Assembly (NCBI RefSeq): GCF_038784515.1
Contig: NZ_CP152376.1
Span: 5,394,001-5,458,000, forward strand
Length of the DNA stretch: 64,000 nucleotides
Source: Rhodoferax sp. GW822-FHT02A01
GTDB lineage: Bacteria; Pseudomonadota; Gammaproteobacteria; Burkholderiales; Burkholderiaceae_C
Reading direction: 5' to 3'
Made by a program: the position numbers and the translations under genes. The notes below the pieces were generated by a model. The model was not told the DNA's origin. It ran no database searches and worked only from the letters and a program-made list of their open reading frames with translations. Below are positions 1 to 7,918 of the stretch, in pieces (positions within the stretch are counted from its first letter, which is position 1; every line of letters starts with the position of its first letter).

Positions 1-3000
1 GCCCACCATGGGCGCAGCAATGCGGCTCATCACTTCGGACCCGGTGCCAGTGCCCCACAGGATGGGCAAAAGCCCAGCCATGATGGCCACGACCGTCATC
101 ATCTTGGGCCGCACGCGTTCCACGGCACCCTCCATGACGGCGTCATACAGGTCCTGCGGACCTGCGACAGCACCTTCCGCCTGGCGCCGCTGCTGCGCAG
201 CCTCCCAGGCGTGGTCCAGGTAGATCAGCATCACCACCCCGGTTTCGGCGGCCACCCCGGCCAGGGCAATGAAGCCCACGGCCACGGCCACTGACAGGTT
301 GTAGCCCAGCGCCCACATCAGCCAGACCCCGCCCACCAGCGCAAACGGCACCGAGAGCATGACAATCAGCGTCTCGGTCAGGCGCCGGAAGTTCAGGTAC
401 AGCAGCAGGAAGATGATGAGCAGGGTGACCGGCACCACGATCTTCATTTTTTCCGTGGCCCGCTCCATGGACTCGAACTGCCCGCTCCAGGTGGCGTAGT
501 AGCCGCTGGGGAATTTCACCTGGTCGTTGACGGCCTTGCGCGCTTCCTTCACGTAGCTGCCAATGTCCCGGTCGCGGATGTCCACATAGATGTAAGCCGA
601 CAGCAGCGCGTTCTCGGTGCGTATGCCGGGCGCGCCACGGGCGATTTCCACCTTGGCCACCTGCCCCAGGGGAATCATGGCACCGCCCATGGTGGGTACC
701 AGGATCTCGCTGGCAATCTGCTGCGGGTTGGCGCGCAGGTCGCGCGGATAGCGCACGGTCACACCAAAGCGCTCCCGCCCTTCCACCGTGGTGGTCACCA
801 TCTCGCCGCCCAGCGCGGTCCCGATCACATCCTGCAGGTCACCCACGGCCAGACCGTAGCGAGCCAGTTGCGTGCGGTCCGGCTCGATGTTGATGTAGTA
901 GCCACCGGTAATGCGCTCGGCAAAGGCCGAGGTCGTGCCCGGCACCTTCTTCACCACCGCCTCGATCTCCTTGGCCAGGCGCTCCATCTCGTTCAGGTCC
1001 TTGCCAAATACCTTGATGCCTATGGGCGTGCGGATGCCGGTGGACAGCATGTCAATGCGCGCCTTGATCGGCATGGTCCAGGCATTGGACACACCGGGAA
1101 ACTGCAGCGCCTTGTCCAGCTCGGCGATCAGCTTGTCGGTGGTCATGCCCGCGCGCCACTGCGATTCGGGTTTGAGGTTGATCACCGTCTCGAACATCTC
1201 CGTGGGTGCCGGGTCGGTCGCCGTGTTGGCGCGTCCGGCCTTGCCGTAGACCGACTCCACCTCGGGGAAGCTCTTGATGAGCTTGTCCTGCGTCTGCAGC
1301 AATTGCGCGGCCTTGGTGATGGACATGGCCGGCAGCGAAGACGGCATGTACAGCAGCGTGCCCTCGTTCAAGGTGGGCATGAATTCCGAACCCAGCTGTG
1401 ACGCCGGGACCAGCGAAACACCCAGAATGACCAGCGCCAATGCAATGGTGAGCTTCTTCCAACGCATGACCCAGGCGATGATGGGCCGGTAGATCCAGAT
1501 CAGGAAACGGTTTACCGGGTTTTTGTTCTCCGGCATTACCGGGCCGCGGATGAACAGCATCATCAGCACCGGCACCAACGTCACCGACAACAGGGCTGCG
1601 CCCGCCATGGAAAAGGTCTTGGTGTAGGCCAGCGGCGAGAACAGCCGCCCCTCTTGCGACTCCAGCGTGAACACCGGCAGGAACGACACGGTGATGATCA
1701 GCAGCGAGAAGAACAGCGCAGGCCCCACTTCCTTGCAGGCCGCCACAATGGCTTGGGCGCGGGACTCGCCCGGCTGCAGCCGCTCGATGTGCTTGTGCGC
1801 GTTCTCGATCATCACGATGGCCGCGTCCACCATGGCGCCGATGGCGATGGCGATGCCGCCCAGGCTCATGAGGTTGGAGTTCATGCCCAACAGGTGCATG
1901 GCAATGAAGGCGATCAGCACACCCACCGGCAGCATCAGGATGGCCACCAGCGCCGAGCGCACATGCAGCAGAAAGACCACACACACCGCCGCCACGATCA
2001 GGCTCTCTTCCAGCAGGGTGTGCTTGAGCGTCTCGATGGCCCGGTGGATCAGGTCGGAGCGGTCATACACGGGGATGATGCTCACCCCTTCGGGCAGGCC
2101 GGCAGATACCTCGGCAATCTTGTCCTTGATGTTGGAGATCACCTCCAGCGCATTCTGGCCGTAGCGCGCCATGGCAATGCCCGAGACCACCTCGCCCTCG
2201 CCATTGAGTTCGGTGACGCCACGCCGCTCATCCGGCACCAACTCCACCCGCGCCACATCGCGCACCAGCACGGGCGTGCCCTTGTCGCTCTTGAGCACCA
2301 GGTTCTCGATGTCACCCACGCCACGCAGATAGCCTTTGCCGCGCACCATGTATTCGGTCTCGGCCATCTCGATGGCCCGTCCACCCACGTCGCGGTTGGA
2401 GTCGCGTATGGTCTGCGACACCTTGTTCAAAGGGATGCCGTAGGCCCGCAGCTTGATGGGGTCTACCGTGACCTGGTAGGTCTGCACGAAACCGCCAATG
2501 GACGCCACTTCCGCCACGCCGTGGGCCTTGGCCAACTGGTAGCGCAAATACCAGTCCTGGATGGTGCGCAACTCGGCCAAGGTCTTGTTCTTGGCAACCA
2601 GAGCGTACTGGTAGACCCAGCCCACACCGGTGGCGTCCGGCCCCAGTGAAGGCGTCACGCCCTGGGGCATGCGCCCGGCGGCGAAGTTCAGGTATTCCAG
2701 CACCCGCGAACGCGCCCAGTAGATGTCGGTGCCATCCTCGAAGATCACGTACACAAACGAGGCGCCGAAGAACGAGAAGCCACGCACCACGCGCGACTTG
2801 GGTACCGAGAGCATGGCCGTGGTCAGCGGATACGTCACCTGGTCTTCCACCACCTGCGGTGCCTGACCCGGGAACTCGGTATAGACGATGACCTGCACGT
2901 CCGACAAATCCGGCAGCGCGTCCAGCGGAGTCCTGAGCACCGCATACACGCCCGCCAGCGTTACGAACAGCGTGGCCAGCAACACCAGCACGCGGTTGCG

Positions 3001-3030
3001 GCCGGACCAGTCAATGATGTTTGCAAGCAT
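1..3030 (-). CDS. cusA: CusA-type heavy-metal RND efflux pump (3' end cut by window)
   Basis: Inner-membrane proton-driven pump of the HME-RND family that, with the adaptor and outer-membrane channel encoded just upstream, exports Cu(I)/Ag(I) across both membranes. About 1010 residues are visible, against roughly 1040 for the family, so only the C-terminus is missing. The start (MLANIIDWSG) is followed by TM1, and the TM4 segment GAMVDAAIVMIEN near residue 392 carries the proton-relay Asp. A Met-rich stretch (YMPSSLPAMS) lies where CusA has its metal-site methionines, which favours copper/silver over the Co/Zn/Cd CzcA branch. The start lies 5 nt after the cusB stop, so it is the last gene seen of the operon. 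Family certain; metal specificity inferred. Confidence 0.93.
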   Translation of the reverse strand, partial: MLANIIDWSGRNRVLVLLATLFVTLAGVYAVLRTPLDALPDLSDVQVIVYTEFPGQAPQVVEDQVTYPLTTAMLSVPKSRVVRGFSFFGASFVYVIFEDGTDIYWARSRVLEYLNFAAGRMPQGVTPSLGPDATGVGWVYQYALVAKNKTLAELRTIQDWYLRYQLAKAHGVAEVASIGGFVQTYQVTVDPIKLRAYGIPLNKVSQTIRDSNRDVGGRAIEMAETEYMVRGKGYLRGVGDIENLVLKSDKGTPVLVRDVARVELVPDERRGVTELNGEGEVVSGIAMARYGQNALEVISNIKDKIAEVSAGLPEGVSIIPVYDRSDLIHRAIETLKHTLLEESLIVAAVCVVFLLHVRSALVAILMLPVGVLIAFIAMHLLGMNSNLMSLGGIAIAIGAMVDAAIVMIENAHKHIERLQPGESRAQAIVAACKEVGPALFFSLLIITVSFLPVFTLESQEGRLFSPLAYTKTFSMAGAALLSVTLVPVLMMLFIRGPVMPENKNPVNRFLIWIYRPIIAWVMRWKKLTIALALVILGVSLVPASQLGSEFMPTLNEGTLLYMPSSLPAMSITKAAQLLQTQDKLIKSFPEVESVYGKAGRANTATDPAPTEMFETVINLKPESQWRAGMTTDKLIAELDKALQFPGVSNAWTMPIKARIDMLSTGIRTPIGIKVFGKDLNEMERLAKEIEAVVKKVPGTTSAFAERITGGYYINIEPDRTQLARYGLAVGDLQDVIGTALGGEMVTTTVEGRERFGVTVRYPRDLRANPQQIASEILVPTMGGAMIPLGQVAKVEIARGAPGIRTENALLSAYIYVDIRDRDIGSYVKEARKAVNDQVKFPSGYYATWSGQFESMERATEKMKIVVPVTLLIIFLLLYLNFRRLTETLIVMLSVPFALVGGVWLMWALGYNLSVAVAVGFIALAGVAAETGVVMLIYLDHAWEAAQQRRQAEGAVAGPQDLYDAVMEGAVERVRPKMMTVVAIMAGLLPILWGTGTGSEVMSRIAAPMVG

Positions 3031-3035
3031 GGCGG

Positions 3036-4574
3036 CTACCTGTTTTGCGGGGTGATGCGGGTGATGACCCACTCGCCCTTGCCACGCTCCACGAACTCGA
3101 AGCGGATGGCCGCATCGGGCTTCAGGTCCTTGAGCAGCGCGCCGTTGGCCAGCTGGAAGTCCATGGTCATGGCCGGCCACTTCAGGCTGGCAATGGCGCC
3201 GTGGCTGATGGTCACGCTCTGGGTCTTGGTGTCCACTTCGACCACCTTGCCCACGCCCTCATGACCGGTTGCACTCGCAGCGGGTGCACTGGTTTGCGCT
3301 GCACCAAAGCCCGCCACAGCGGCCTTCAGATTGCTCTCGGCATCGATCAGGAAGTTGGCGGAGACGACCACCTGCTCGCCCTCCTTCACGCCTTCCAGCA
3401 CTTCCAGGTAGTTGTCACTGCGCGCGCCCAGTTTGACGTCGCGCGGCTCAAAGCGTCCCTCACCCACCTGCACCAGAACCAGCTGGCGCTTGCCGCTGTC
3501 GATGACCGCGGACAGGGGCACCGTCAGCACCCGCGCCTTGCCACCCACGGCCAACTCCACCTGCGCATACATGCCGGGCTTGAGCAAGCCGCCCGGGTTG
3601 GCCAGCTCCAGCCGCACCGGCACGGTACGCGTTTCGGCGTTCAACGTGGGGTAGACATAGGTCAGCGCCGCATCCAGCGTCTTGCCGGGATAGGCATCGA
3701 TGGTCACCCGCGCCCGGGCGCCGGTGCGCACCGCGGCAATATCCTGTTCGAACACATCGGCCACGACCCACACCGACGACAGGTCACTGACCTGGTAGAG
3801 CACGTCTCCAGGCATGAAGCGCATGCCTTGCACGGCCTTCTTCTCCGACACAAACCCGCTCACCGGCGAGCGGAAGGTCAGCGTGCGCTTGGCAGCGCCT
3901 GAGCGCGTGAGTTCCTTGATCTGCTCCTCGCTCACATCCCAGTTGCGCAGGCGTGCCAGGCTGGCGTCGGCCAGTTGCTGCATGCTCTTTTGCGCATCGG
4001 GCCCAGCCTGGGCCAGGTTCTGCACCCCTTGCACGGCAATGGCGTATTCGCGCTGCGCGGCCAGCAGATCCGGTGCATAGACTTCAAACAGCGGCTGCCC
4101 CTTGGCTACGGACTGCCCCGTGGCATTGACATGCAGCTTTTCCACATAGCCTTCAAAGCGCGGTGCAATGGTGTAGCTGCGCCGCTCATCGGGCTCGACG
4201 CGGCCGCTTGCATGCACCGCCTTGTCCAACACGCGCAAGGCGGCCGCTTCGGTGCGGACGCCCATCTTCTGCACCTTGTCGGCGCTGAACTGCAGCTGGT
4301 TGGCGGTGGCGGGTGTACTTTCTTCCTCCCCCTCATAGACAGGGATGTAGTCCATGCCCATGGGGTCCTTCTTGGGCGTGGGCGAGGTGTCGGGCAAGCC
4401 CATGGGGTTGCGGTAGAAACGGATCTTGCGTTCCTTGGGCGCGGCCGGAGCCATGGCTTCGGCGGAAGCAGATGACGTTGCCTGTGCATGGTGCGTTCCC
4501 CACCAAACTCCGCCGCCTGCGGCGATGCCGGCCAGCGCCAGGGCAGCTACCAGTACCGTGATGTTCTTGTTCAT
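3036..4574 (-). CDS. cusB: CusB-type periplasmic adaptor with fused C-terminal CusF domain
   Basis: Membrane-fusion protein that bridges CusA and CusC and passes metal to the pump. Residues 1-31 form an N-terminal signal/anchor. Residues 50-82 form a Met-containing heavy-metal-binding segment (YRNPMGLPDTSP...DPMGMDYIPVY), as in CusB relatives. The barrel-sandwich and beta-barrel core follows to about 425, then an Ala/Gly linker. Residues 437-512 are a complete CusF-like domain with the ligand set His458, Trp466, Met469 and Met471. The fusion makes the protein longer (512 aa) than plain CusB (about 400). It overlaps cusC by 4 nt (ATGA) and is followed by cusA after 5 nt. A separate cusF lies at the head of the operon, so two CusF modules are made. 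Confidence 0.93.
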   Translation of the reverse strand: MNKNITVLVAALALAGIAAGGGVWWGTHHAQATSSASAEAMAPAAPKERKIRFYRNPMGLPDTSPTPKKDPMGMDYIPVYEGEEESTPATANQLQFSADKVQKMGVRTEAAALRVLDKAVHASGRVEPDERRSYTIAPRFEGYVEKLHVNATGQSVAKGQPLFEVYAPDLLAAQREYAIAVQGVQNLAQAGPDAQKSMQQLADASLARLRNWDVSEEQIKELTRSGAAKRTLTFRSPVSGFVSEKKAVQGMRFMPGDVLYQVSDLSSVWVVADVFEQDIAAVRTGARARVTIDAYPGKTLDAALTYVYPTLNAETRTVPVRLELANPGGLLKPGMYAQVELAVGGKARVLTVPLSAVIDSGKRQLVLVQVGEGRFEPRDVKLGARSDNYLEVLEGVKEGEQVVVSANFLIDAESNLKAAVAGFGAAQTSAPAASATGHEGVGKVVEVDTKTQSVTISHGAIASLKWPAMTMDFQLANGALLKDLKPDAAIRFEFVERGKGEWVITRITPQNR

Positions 4575-5845
4575 AGGTCTTCTCCCAGAAGGCGCTCGAT
4601 TTGCGCCAGACGCGCCTGGCCTTCGGCCTGGGCTTTGATGCGGGTTTGCTTGGCCTGACGGATCTGGCGCTGCGCGTCCAGTACGGTGGCAAAGTCCACC
4701 TTGCCGGCCTCGTAGCCCACCAGTGCAGCCTGCAGGGTCAGCTCGGCTTGCGGCAGCAGGCTGCTGGCCACCAGGCCTTCCGTCTGCTGCGCGCTCTGCA
4801 GTGCTGCGAGGTTCTCGTTCAAGTCCGACAGCAGCTGGTTGCGCGTGGTGTCGCGCCGCGCACGTGCGGCTTCCGCCATGGCGACCGATTCGCGCTCCTG
4901 CGCGCGGCGTGTGCCTTGCCAGAGCGGGATGTTCATCTCCAGCATCAGGTCCCAGGTCTTGAAATCATTCTGGAACTGCGTGGGCGCGATGCCCACGGTC
5001 AAGGTGGGATAGCGGCCTTTCATGGCCAGCGCCTGCCCCGCATCCGCTGCGCTCACACGCGCCTCGTCGGCCGCCAGCTGCGGATTGCGCGCACGGGCAC
5101 GCTGCTCCAGCGCCTCAGCGTCAAGCAGGTCGGGCTGCGGCAAGGCGCGCAGGCTCTGCGGCTCGGCCAGTTCGGCCTGCGCAGGGCGCGCCAGCCAGCC
5201 GTTCAAGCGGGCACGCGCCTGGCGCAATTCACTTTGCATGCCAATCAGCTCGCTCTTCATGGCGGTCTGCTCGGTCTGTGCGCGGATGGCGTCCTGTTGC
5301 GGCGCCAGGCCGGCGGCGTAGCGCACCTGGGCCATCTGCTCCAAGGTCTGCATCAACCCCAGGATCTCCTGGCTCAGGCGCTGGCTGCGGCTCAGAAAGT
5401 AGAGCTGGGCGTAGGCCAGCTTGATGCGCGAGGCCAGATCCACCCACACGCCCTGCGCCGCAGTCTGCGCACCCTGTGCCGTGTACCGGGCCTGTGCACT
5501 TTTGAGCTCACGCGTGCCGAACCAGGGCAGTTCCTGCGACAGGGTGTAGCGCGTGCTGCCCACGTCGGACGGCCACAGCGTGGGGTTTTGCGCGCCCATG
5601 CGGGTGACGTCCTGCAGCTCCAGCTTGAAGCGCGGGTCGGGCAGCGCATCCGCCTGCGCCACACGCTCCTGTGCGGCATCCGCCTCATGGCGCATGGTGG
5701 CCAGCTCCGGGTTGTTCTGCCGCGCAATCTCCAACAGCGATTCCACCGTGGCGCCGGGCGGGTTGGTATCAGACTGCGCGGCGGCGCCCGCCACAACCAG
5801 CGCGGCCGCCGTGGCGACAACCGCGCGCAGCAATGGCTGCTTCAC
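4571..5845 (-). CDS. cusC: CusC/CzcC-type outer-membrane channel (TolC superfamily)
   Basis: Trimeric outer-membrane exit duct of the tripartite metal pump. The 424-residue protein opens with a signal peptide (about residues 1-23, ending AAA-Q). It then shows the two outer-membrane-efflux-protein repeats typical of the family, rich in long Ala/Gln/Arg helices (for example ARQNNPELATMRHEADAAQ and the C-terminal AQRQIRQAKQTRIKAQAEGQ). No lipobox is obvious, unlike E. coli CusC. The ATG overlaps the stop of cusF by 4 nt and its own stop overlaps cusB by 4 nt, indicating translational coupling. Confidence 0.9.
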   Translation of the reverse strand: MKQPLLRAVVATAAALVVAGAAAQSDTNPPGATVESLLEIARQNNPELATMRHEADAAQERVAQADALPDPRFKLELQDVTRMGAQNPTLWPSDVGSTRYTLSQELPWFGTRELKSAQARYTAQGAQTAAQGVWVDLASRIKLAYAQLYFLSRSQRLSQEILGLMQTLEQMAQVRYAAGLAPQQDAIRAQTEQTAMKSELIGMQSELRQARARLNGWLARPAQAELAEPQSLRALPQPDLLDAEALEQRARARNPQLAADEARVSAADAGQALAMKGRYPTLTVGIAPTQFQNDFKTWDLMLEMNIPLWQGTRRAQERESVAMAEAARARRDTTRNQLLSDLNENLAALQSAQQTEGLVASSLLPQAELTLQAALVGYEAGKVDFATVLDAQRQIRQAKQTRIKAQAEGQARLAQIERLLGEDL

Positions 5846-6123
5846 TTGGCGTGCTCCAGCGCTTCGATGACCATCTGGTCACCCTGCATCTGCACGGTAA
5901 AGCGCACCGCATCTCCAGGCTTGAAGCCCTTGAGCTGCGCCGCATCACGGACCTTGTAGGGCATGGTCATGCCCTCCATGCCCATGCTCTTGATGGCTTC
6001 GTGCTTGAGGGTGACCTGCGCTTTTTCGGGCGCGATCTTGGTGACTTCTCCACGCACCCACTCGGGTGCAGACCATACGGACGTGGCGCACAGCAGCGCC
6101 AGCGAAACTATCCAGCGATTCAT
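5842..6123 (-). CDS. cusF: CusF-like periplasmic copper-binding protein
   Basis: Small periplasmic Cu(I)/Ag(I) chaperone that delivers metal to the CusCBA complex. The start was set at MNRWIVSLAL (93 aa), preceded by AGGAG and giving a clean signal peptide (residues 1-18, SVWS-AP); the longer upstream reading adds a non-signal extension. The OB-fold shows the ligand pattern His41, Met52 and Met54 (GMTMPY). Where E. coli CusF has the cation-pi Trp, this protein has Met49 (SMGMEGMTM). The CusF domain fused to CusB keeps the Trp, so the two modules may differ in affinity. It overlaps cusC by 4 nt. Confidence 0.88.
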   Translation of the reverse strand: MNRWIVSLALLCATSVWSAPEWVRGEVTKIAPEKAQVTLKHEAIKSMGMEGMTMPYKVRDAAQLKGFKPGDAVRFTVQMQGDQMVIEALEHAK

Positions 6124-6203
6124 GAAAAAACTCCTGACTTGATGGGCCTTTGCGGCCCGGACCACGCGTGCCGCAAATTGCGGACGCACCTAGGGCGTGG
6201 AAG

Positions 6204-6563
6204 TCAGGAAATGGGTGGTTTGGTGTAGCGCGTGGGTTCGGCGCTCTCGAAGGTGCCTGGTTGGCGTACTGGTACTGCGTGGGGAATTGGTTTCAAGGCC
6301 ATCTCAGGGGCCTCATCCAATGCCGCCAAGGGCATGCAGATATCGCAGGATTGGCAGCCCGCGTGCTGCGTGGCGCCTGGGTCCTGATCGCCATGGGACA
6401 AGGCCGCCATCTGCATCTGCAGTGCACAGTCTTCGCTCATGCCGCTCTGCTGCTGCATGCTGACAACAACTGCTGGCGCATTCATGTCCAGCACCATGCG
6501 CTGCGCCGTCCAGCCGCGCAAGGGCAGCAAGGCGATCAGAAACAGGATGAGCAGGCGCGACAT
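6204..6563 (-). CDS. small secreted Cys/Met/His-containing protein at head of cus operon
   Basis: A 119-residue protein with a signal peptide (MSRLLILFLIALLPLRGWTA, residues 1-20) and a mature part rich in Met, His and Cys. It contains MQQQSGMSEDC, an ALQMQMAALSHG stretch and a CxxCxxC motif (GCQSCDICMP) near residues 90-98. It is the first gene of the cus operon, 80 nt upstream of cusF on the same strand. The residue make-up and position suggest a periplasmic metal-binding or metal-sensing accessory protein. I do not recognise a named family with certainty; proteins of the DUF2946 kind have a comparable Cys pattern. Confidence 0.75.
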   Translation of the reverse strand: MSRLLILFLIALLPLRGWTAQRMVLDMNAPAVVVSMQQQSGMSEDCALQMQMAALSHGDQDPGATQHAGCQSCDICMPLAALDEAPEMALKPIPHAVPVRQPGTFESAEPTRYTKPPIS

Positions 6564-6670
6564 GGCCGGATGATAACGCCTGCAATTGCAAATCCCTTGA
6601 CCAAAAGCAAAGACCGGTCACGGCAAAGCGCTAGCCTCGCGGCTTCGGATCAGAAAACCAATTTCCCTTT

Positions 6671-7870
6671 ATGGATGCAGACGTCATCATTGTGGGTGCT
6701 GGCCCGGCCGGCCTGTGCCTGGCCAAGTCGCTCAGCGGGCGCAAACTCAAGATTCTGCTGATCGAGCAGCAAGACCGCGAAGCGCTGGAGGCGCCCATTT
6801 TTGACGGGCGGGAAATCGCACTCACCCAGCGCTCCGCCACGTTGCTCAAAGGGCTGGGCTTGTGGGACCTGATGGACGGCAAGGACATCGCACCGCTCAA
6901 GGACGCCAAGGTCATTGACGGACCGAATATCTTCTCCATGACGATTGGCCACGAGCTGGGCAAAGGAACGGAGCTGGGCTGGCTGGTGTCCAACCACCTG
7001 ATACGGCGCGCCGCCTGGCAAGGCATGCAGCATGCTGCCAATGCCAACAAGGACATCACCCTACTCACCGGAGCAAAGGTCAGCGATGTACGCACTTCCG
7101 CCAGCGAAGCCACCGTCACCCTGGCCAGCGGCCAAGCGTTGCGCAGCAAGCTGGTGGTGGCAGCCGACAGCCGCTTCTCCAGCACGCGGCGCATGATGGG
7201 CATTGCCGCCCATATGCACGACTTCGGCAAGAACATGCTGGTCTGCGCCATGATCTTCGAGAAGCCGCACGACTTTGCCGCTTGGGAGTGGTTTGGCTAC
7301 GGCCAGACACTGGCGCTGCTACCCATGAACCCGCATCCGGAAACCGGGGCACACCGTGCGTCGGTGGTCATCACCTTGCCCAGTCACGCCATTGAAGCGC
7401 TCATGCAGATGGAGCCGGACGCTTTCAACGCTGCCGTGGCCCAGCGCTTCAACCACCGCCTGGGCGCCATGCAGCTGTGCAGCACCCGCCACAACTACCC
7501 GCTGGTAGCCGTGTACCCACAACGGCTGGTGGCACAGCGCTTTGCCACCGTGGGGGACGCGGCGGTGGGCATGCATCCGGTGACCGCACACGGATTCAAT
7601 TTCGGCCTGCTCAGCGTGGACGCGTTGACACGGGAAATCGCCACCGCACTGCACACCCGTGGCGACATCGGCAGCACCAGCCTGCTGCAGCGCTACGAGG
7701 GCCGCCAGAAGCGTGCCACCTTGCCCCTGTTCTGGATGACGCGTCTGATCGTGGAGATATATACCCGCGAATCCATGGCAGCCAAACTGGCGCGCCAAGT
7801 GCTGCTGCGCGTGAGCGACAAGGTCACGCCGTTCAAGCGTTCCATCGCCCAGTCGCTTTCGGGAACCTGA
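6671..7870 (+). CDS. ubiM: UbiH/COQ6-family FAD monooxygenase, probably UbiM-type demethoxyubiquinol hydroxylase
   Basis: FAD-dependent aromatic hydroxylase of ubiquinone synthesis. The 399-residue protein has the N-terminal dinucleotide-binding motif VIIVGAGPAG (residues 5-14) and the second FAD motif GDAAVGMHPVTAHGFNFGL near residue 300. This second motif departs from the usual AGQG of UbiH/UbiI/UbiF by reading TAHG, which I associate with the UbiM branch (C5 hydroxylation of demethoxyubiquinol). No other ubi gene is adjacent. It is divergent from the cus operon across about 100 bp and stands alone on the plus strand. The superfamily is certain; the position hydroxylated is inferred. Confidence 0.8.
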   Translation: MDADVIIVGAGPAGLCLAKSLSGRKLKILLIEQQDREALEAPIFDGREIALTQRSATLLKGLGLWDLMDGKDIAPLKDAKVIDGPNIFSMTIGHELGKGTELGWLVSNHLIRRAAWQGMQHAANANKDITLLTGAKVSDVRTSASEATVTLASGQALRSKLVVAADSRFSSTRRMMGIAAHMHDFGKNMLVCAMIFEKPHDFAAWEWFGYGQTLALLPMNPHPETGAHRASVVITLPSHAIEALMQMEPDAFNAAVAQRFNHRLGAMQLCSTRHNYPLVAVYPQRLVAQRFATVGDAAVGMHPVTAHGFNFGLLSVDALTREIATALHTRGDIGSTSLLQRYEGRQKRATLPLFWMTRLIVEIYTRESMAAKLARQVLLRVSDKVTPFKRSIAQSLSGT

Positions 7871-7890
7871 CGCCTTGATGGAATAATCTT

Positions 7891-7918
7891 GACGGCTTGA
7901 AGGGGGAAACAAGCCGTC
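7891..7918 (+). promoter_or_regulatory. hairpin presenting the ribosome binding site of the J-like gene
   Basis: A perfect 9-bp stem (GACGGCTTG at 7891-7899 pairing with CAAGCCGTC at 7910-7918) encloses the loop AAGGGGGAAA. The loop holds the Shine-Dalgarno AGGGGG (7901-7906), and the ATG follows the stem directly at 7919. Unfolded, the SD-to-start distance is long (12 nt); folding would bring them together or, if a ribosome cannot reach the loop, block initiation. This suggests translational control by structure or temperature. Confidence 0.55.

Noticed and set aside
1052..2649. Long open frames on both strands (310-331 aa) inside the first 3 kb
   Set aside because: They are His/Arg/Gly-rich shadows of the cusA reading frame in GC-rich DNA; the real frame is minus strand and runs off the window.
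4601..5959. 452-aa plus-strand frame over the cusC/cusF region
   Set aside because: Antisense shadow; the minus-strand genes have signal peptides, 4-nt overlaps and family motifs.
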